A DNA stretch of 42,909 nt. Origin: JADGHX01 sp035760965. Lineage in GTDB: Bacteria > Pseudomonadota > Gammaproteobacteria > Steroidobacterales > Steroidobacteraceae. The stretch spans positions 1 through 42,909 of the forward strand of contig DASTRY010000004.1 of NCBI GenBank assembly GCA_035760965.1, given 5' to 3'. The notes beneath the pieces were generated by a model that made no database searches, was not told the DNA's origin, and worked only from the letters and a program-made list of their open reading frames with translations. Made by a program: the position numbers and the translations under genes. Positions 40,932 to 42,909 of this stretch are shown piece by piece (within the stretch, counting starts at the first letter, position 1; every line of letters begins with the position of its first letter).

Positions 40932-42909
40932 ATGGCCTATTCGTTCACCGAGAAGAAGCGTATCCGCAAGGATTTCGGCAAGCGTGAGAGCATCCTTGAG
41001 GTGCCCTACCTGCTCGCGATCCAGCTCGACTCCTACCGCAAGTTCCTGCAGGAAGATGCTGCAGAGGACAACCGCAAGGAACAGGGTCTGCACGCTGCAT
41101 TCAAGAGCGTGTTCCCTATCACGAGCTATTCCGGCAACGCCATTCTCGAGTACGTCAGCTACCGGCTCGGTACGCCGGTGTTCGACGTCAAGGAATGTCA
41201 GCTGCGCGGTCTGACCTATGCGGCGCCGCTGCGGGTCAAGGTTCGTCTCATCGTCTATGACAAAGAGACCTCGACTCCGACCAAGAAGACGGTCAAGGAC
41301 ATTCGCGAGCAGGAAGTCTATCTGGGTGAAATGCCTCTGATGACCGACAACGGTACCTTCGTCGTGAACGGTACTGAGCGCGTCATCGTCTCCCAGCTGC
41401 ATCGTTCGCCCGGTGTGTTCTTCGACCACGATCGCGGCAAGACGCACAGCTCCGGCAAGTTGCTGTTTTCGGCACGCATCATTCCCTACCGCGGTTCATG
41501 GCTCGATTTCGAGTTCGACCCGAAGGATTGCGTGTTCGCGCGTATCGATCGTCGGCGCAAATTGCCGGTCACGATCATTCTGCGCGCCCTCGGTTACACC
41601 GAGGAACAGATGCTCGACATGTTCTTCGAGAAGATCACGTATCGCCTCTCGAAGACCAGGATCGAATTCGAACTCGTCCCGGCTCGCCTGCGTGGTGAGA
41701 CGGCGACATTCACCATCAAGGTCGGCGACGAAGTCATAGTCGAAGAAGGCCGCCGCGTGACCGCACGTCACGTACGTCAGCTCGAACAGAAGGGCGTGTC
41801 TACTCTGGAAGTGCCGAAGGAGTACCTGACCGGCAAAGTGTTGGCGCACGACGTATTCAATACCGAGACGGGCGAGATCCTCGCGAAGGCGAACGAGATC
41901 CTGACCGTTGCCGTGGTCGACAAACTGATCGAAGCCGGTATCGAGCAGGTCAAGGTTCTGTACGTGAACGATCTGGACCGCGGCCCGTACATTTCCGACA
42001 CCCTGCGCATCGATCCGACACGTACGCGTCTGGAGGCGCTAGTCGAGATCTATCGCATGATGCGTCCGGGCGAGCCGCCGACGAAGGATGCCGCCGAAAA
42101 CCTGTTCCAGAACCTGTTCTTCAATCCCGAGCGCTATGACCTGTCGGCGGTCGGCCGCATGAAGTTCAACCGTCGCGTGCACCGCGAGGAAATTCTGGGC
42201 CCGGGCATTCTTTACGATCATGCGCACTTCGCGAAGCGCACGGACGAGTTTTCGAAGCAGCTCGTGCAGGAGCTGGGCGAAAGCTCGGACATCATCTCCG
42301 TGATCAAGGAGCTGTGCGATATCCGCAACGGCAACGGCCAGGTCGACGACATCGATCATCTGGGCAACCGTCGCGTGCGCTCGGTCGGCGAGATGGCGGA
42401 GAACGCCTTCCGCATCGGCCTGGTACGCGTGGAGCGTGCGGTCAAGGAGCGTCTGACGCTTGCCGAATCTGAAGGCCTGATGCCTCAGGAAATGATCAAC
42501 GCGAAGCCTGTTGCCGCTGCCGTGAAGGAATTCTTCGGCTCATCGCAGTTGTCGCAGTTCATGGACCAGAACAATCCGCTCTCGGAAGTGACGCACAAGC
42601 GTCGCGTCTCGGCGCTCGGACCCGGCGGTCTGACGCGCGAGCGCGCGGGCTTCGAAGTGCGTGACGTGCATCCGACGCACTACGGCCGCGTGTGCCCGAT
42701 CGAAACGCCGGAAGGTCCGAACATCGGGTTGATCAACTCGCTGTCCGTGTATGCGCGCACCAACGACTACGGCTTCCTCGAAACGCCGTATCGCAAAGTC
42801 AACAATGGCAAGGTTACCGACCAGATCGACTATCTGTCCGCGATCGAAGAAAGCCAGTACGTGATTGCGCAGGCGAATGCCACGCTCAATGCGAGCGGGG
42901 AGTTCTCGG
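40932..42909 (+). CDS. rpoB: RNA polymerase beta subunit (3' end beyond the window)
   Basis: The first 659 residues of RpoB. The start MAYSFTEKKRIRKDFGKRES is the normal one. The rifampicin region is wild type: SSQLSQFMDQNNPLSEVTHKRRVSALGPGG has the sensitive-type residues at the three commonest resistance positions (Asp, His and Ser of FMDQ, THKR and VSAL). VRDVHPTHYGRVCPIETPEGPNIGL follows. The gene is cut by the window edge, so the start is complete but about half of the protein is missing. It is followed in the genome, almost surely, by rpoC. Confidence 0.99.
   Translation, partial: MAYSFTEKKRIRKDFGKRESILEVPYLLAIQLDSYRKFLQEDAAEDNRKEQGLHAAFKSVFPITSYSGNAILEYVSYRLGTPVFDVKECQLRGLTYAAPLRVKVRLIVYDKETSTPTKKTVKDIREQEVYLGEMPLMTDNGTFVVNGTERVIVSQLHRSPGVFFDHDRGKTHSSGKLLFSARIIPYRGSWLDFEFDPKDCVFARIDRRRKLPVTIILRALGYTEEQMLDMFFEKITYRLSKTRIEFELVPARLRGETATFTIKVGDEVIVEEGRRVTARHVRQLEQKGVSTLEVPKEYLTGKVLAHDVFNTETGEILAKANEILTVAVVDKLIEAGIEQVKVLYVNDLDRGPYISDTLRIDPTRTRLEALVEIYRMMRPGEPPTKDAAENLFQNLFFNPERYDLSAVGRMKFNRRVHREEILGPGILYDHAHFAKRTDEFSKQLVQELGESSDIISVIKELCDIRNGNGQVDDIDHLGNRRVRSVGEMAENAFRIGLVRVERAVKERLTLAESEGLMPQEMINAKPVAAAVKEFFGSSQLSQFMDQNNPLSEVTHKRRVSALGPGGLTRERAGFEVRDVHPTHYGRVCPIETPEGPNIGLINSLSVYARTNDYGFLETPYRKVNNGKVTDQIDYLSAIEESQYVIAQANATLNASGEFS

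Overview
This window looks like chromosomal core DNA of a GC-rich gammaproteobacterium, most like Xanthomonadales, Nevskiales or Steroidobacterales. The evidence is an rrn operon tail (23S-5S), a tRNA-Tyr/Gly/Thr-tuf-tRNA-Trp-secE-nusG-rplKAJL-rpoB block, a MetX-family enzyme with serine O-succinyltransferase features beside cysK, and type IV pilus minor pilin operons. No IS element, phage gene or CRISPR array was found. Genus and species cannot be assigned from the sequence alone.

Layout: (1) 1-745, 3' end of 23S rRNA, 5S rRNA and a strong terminator. (2) 804-4697, plus strand: a CBS-pair protein, a GNAT acetyltransferase overlapping a MOSC protein, and a PAS-GGDEF-EAL c-di-GMP enzyme. (3) 4685-7284, minus strand: an ATP-dependent DNA ligase with its metallo-beta-lactamase exonuclease partner. 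(4) 7297-12527, plus strand: ctlX-plsY-birA-coaX, a SPOR-like envelope protein, an arylamine N-acetyltransferase and tRNA-Thr(TGT). (5) 12632-28799, minus strand: a PilZ protein, a secreted EEP-fold hydrolase and two complete, tandem minor-pilin/PilY1 operons. Operon A is fimT-pilV-pilW-pilX-small secreted protein-pilY1-pilE. Operon B is fimT-pilV-pilW-pilX-pilY1-pilE. (6) 29029-31707, plus strand: lemA and a long M48 peptidase. (7) 31704-33830, minus strand: serine O-succinyltransferase-like gene and cysteine synthase. (8) 34026-34772: an RluB-type pseudouridine synthase, followed by a degenerate tandem repeat. (9) 35150-42909, plus strand: a tRNA/tuf/secE/nusG/ribosomal protein/rpoB transcription-translation block, with rpoB running off the window end.

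The most notable signal is regulatory. The upstream regions of the two minor-pilin operons (21191-21263 and 28843-28915) are otherwise diverged but carry the same ordered elements at the same spacing: TAAGTCAA, 8 bp, a CRP/Vfr/Clp-type site (TGTGA-N6-TCACA, perfect in A and 8/10 in B), then two 9-bp LytTR/AlgR-like direct repeats exactly 21 bp apart, all 42-43 bp from the fimT start. The two operons therefore look like a duplicated, co-regulated module. The encoded PilY1 proteins have diverged: A carries an N-terminal von Willebrand-type DTSGS metal site, while B lacks it and has an EF-hand-like loop. A GGDEF-EAL enzyme and a PilZ receptor lie nearby, which makes c-di-GMP control of the pili plausible but unproven.

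Other structure includes three related long imperfect hairpins that separate tRNA-Thr, tuf, tRNA-Trp and secE, leader hairpins expected for L1 and L10 autoregulation, and a two-hairpin rplL-rpoB spacer.
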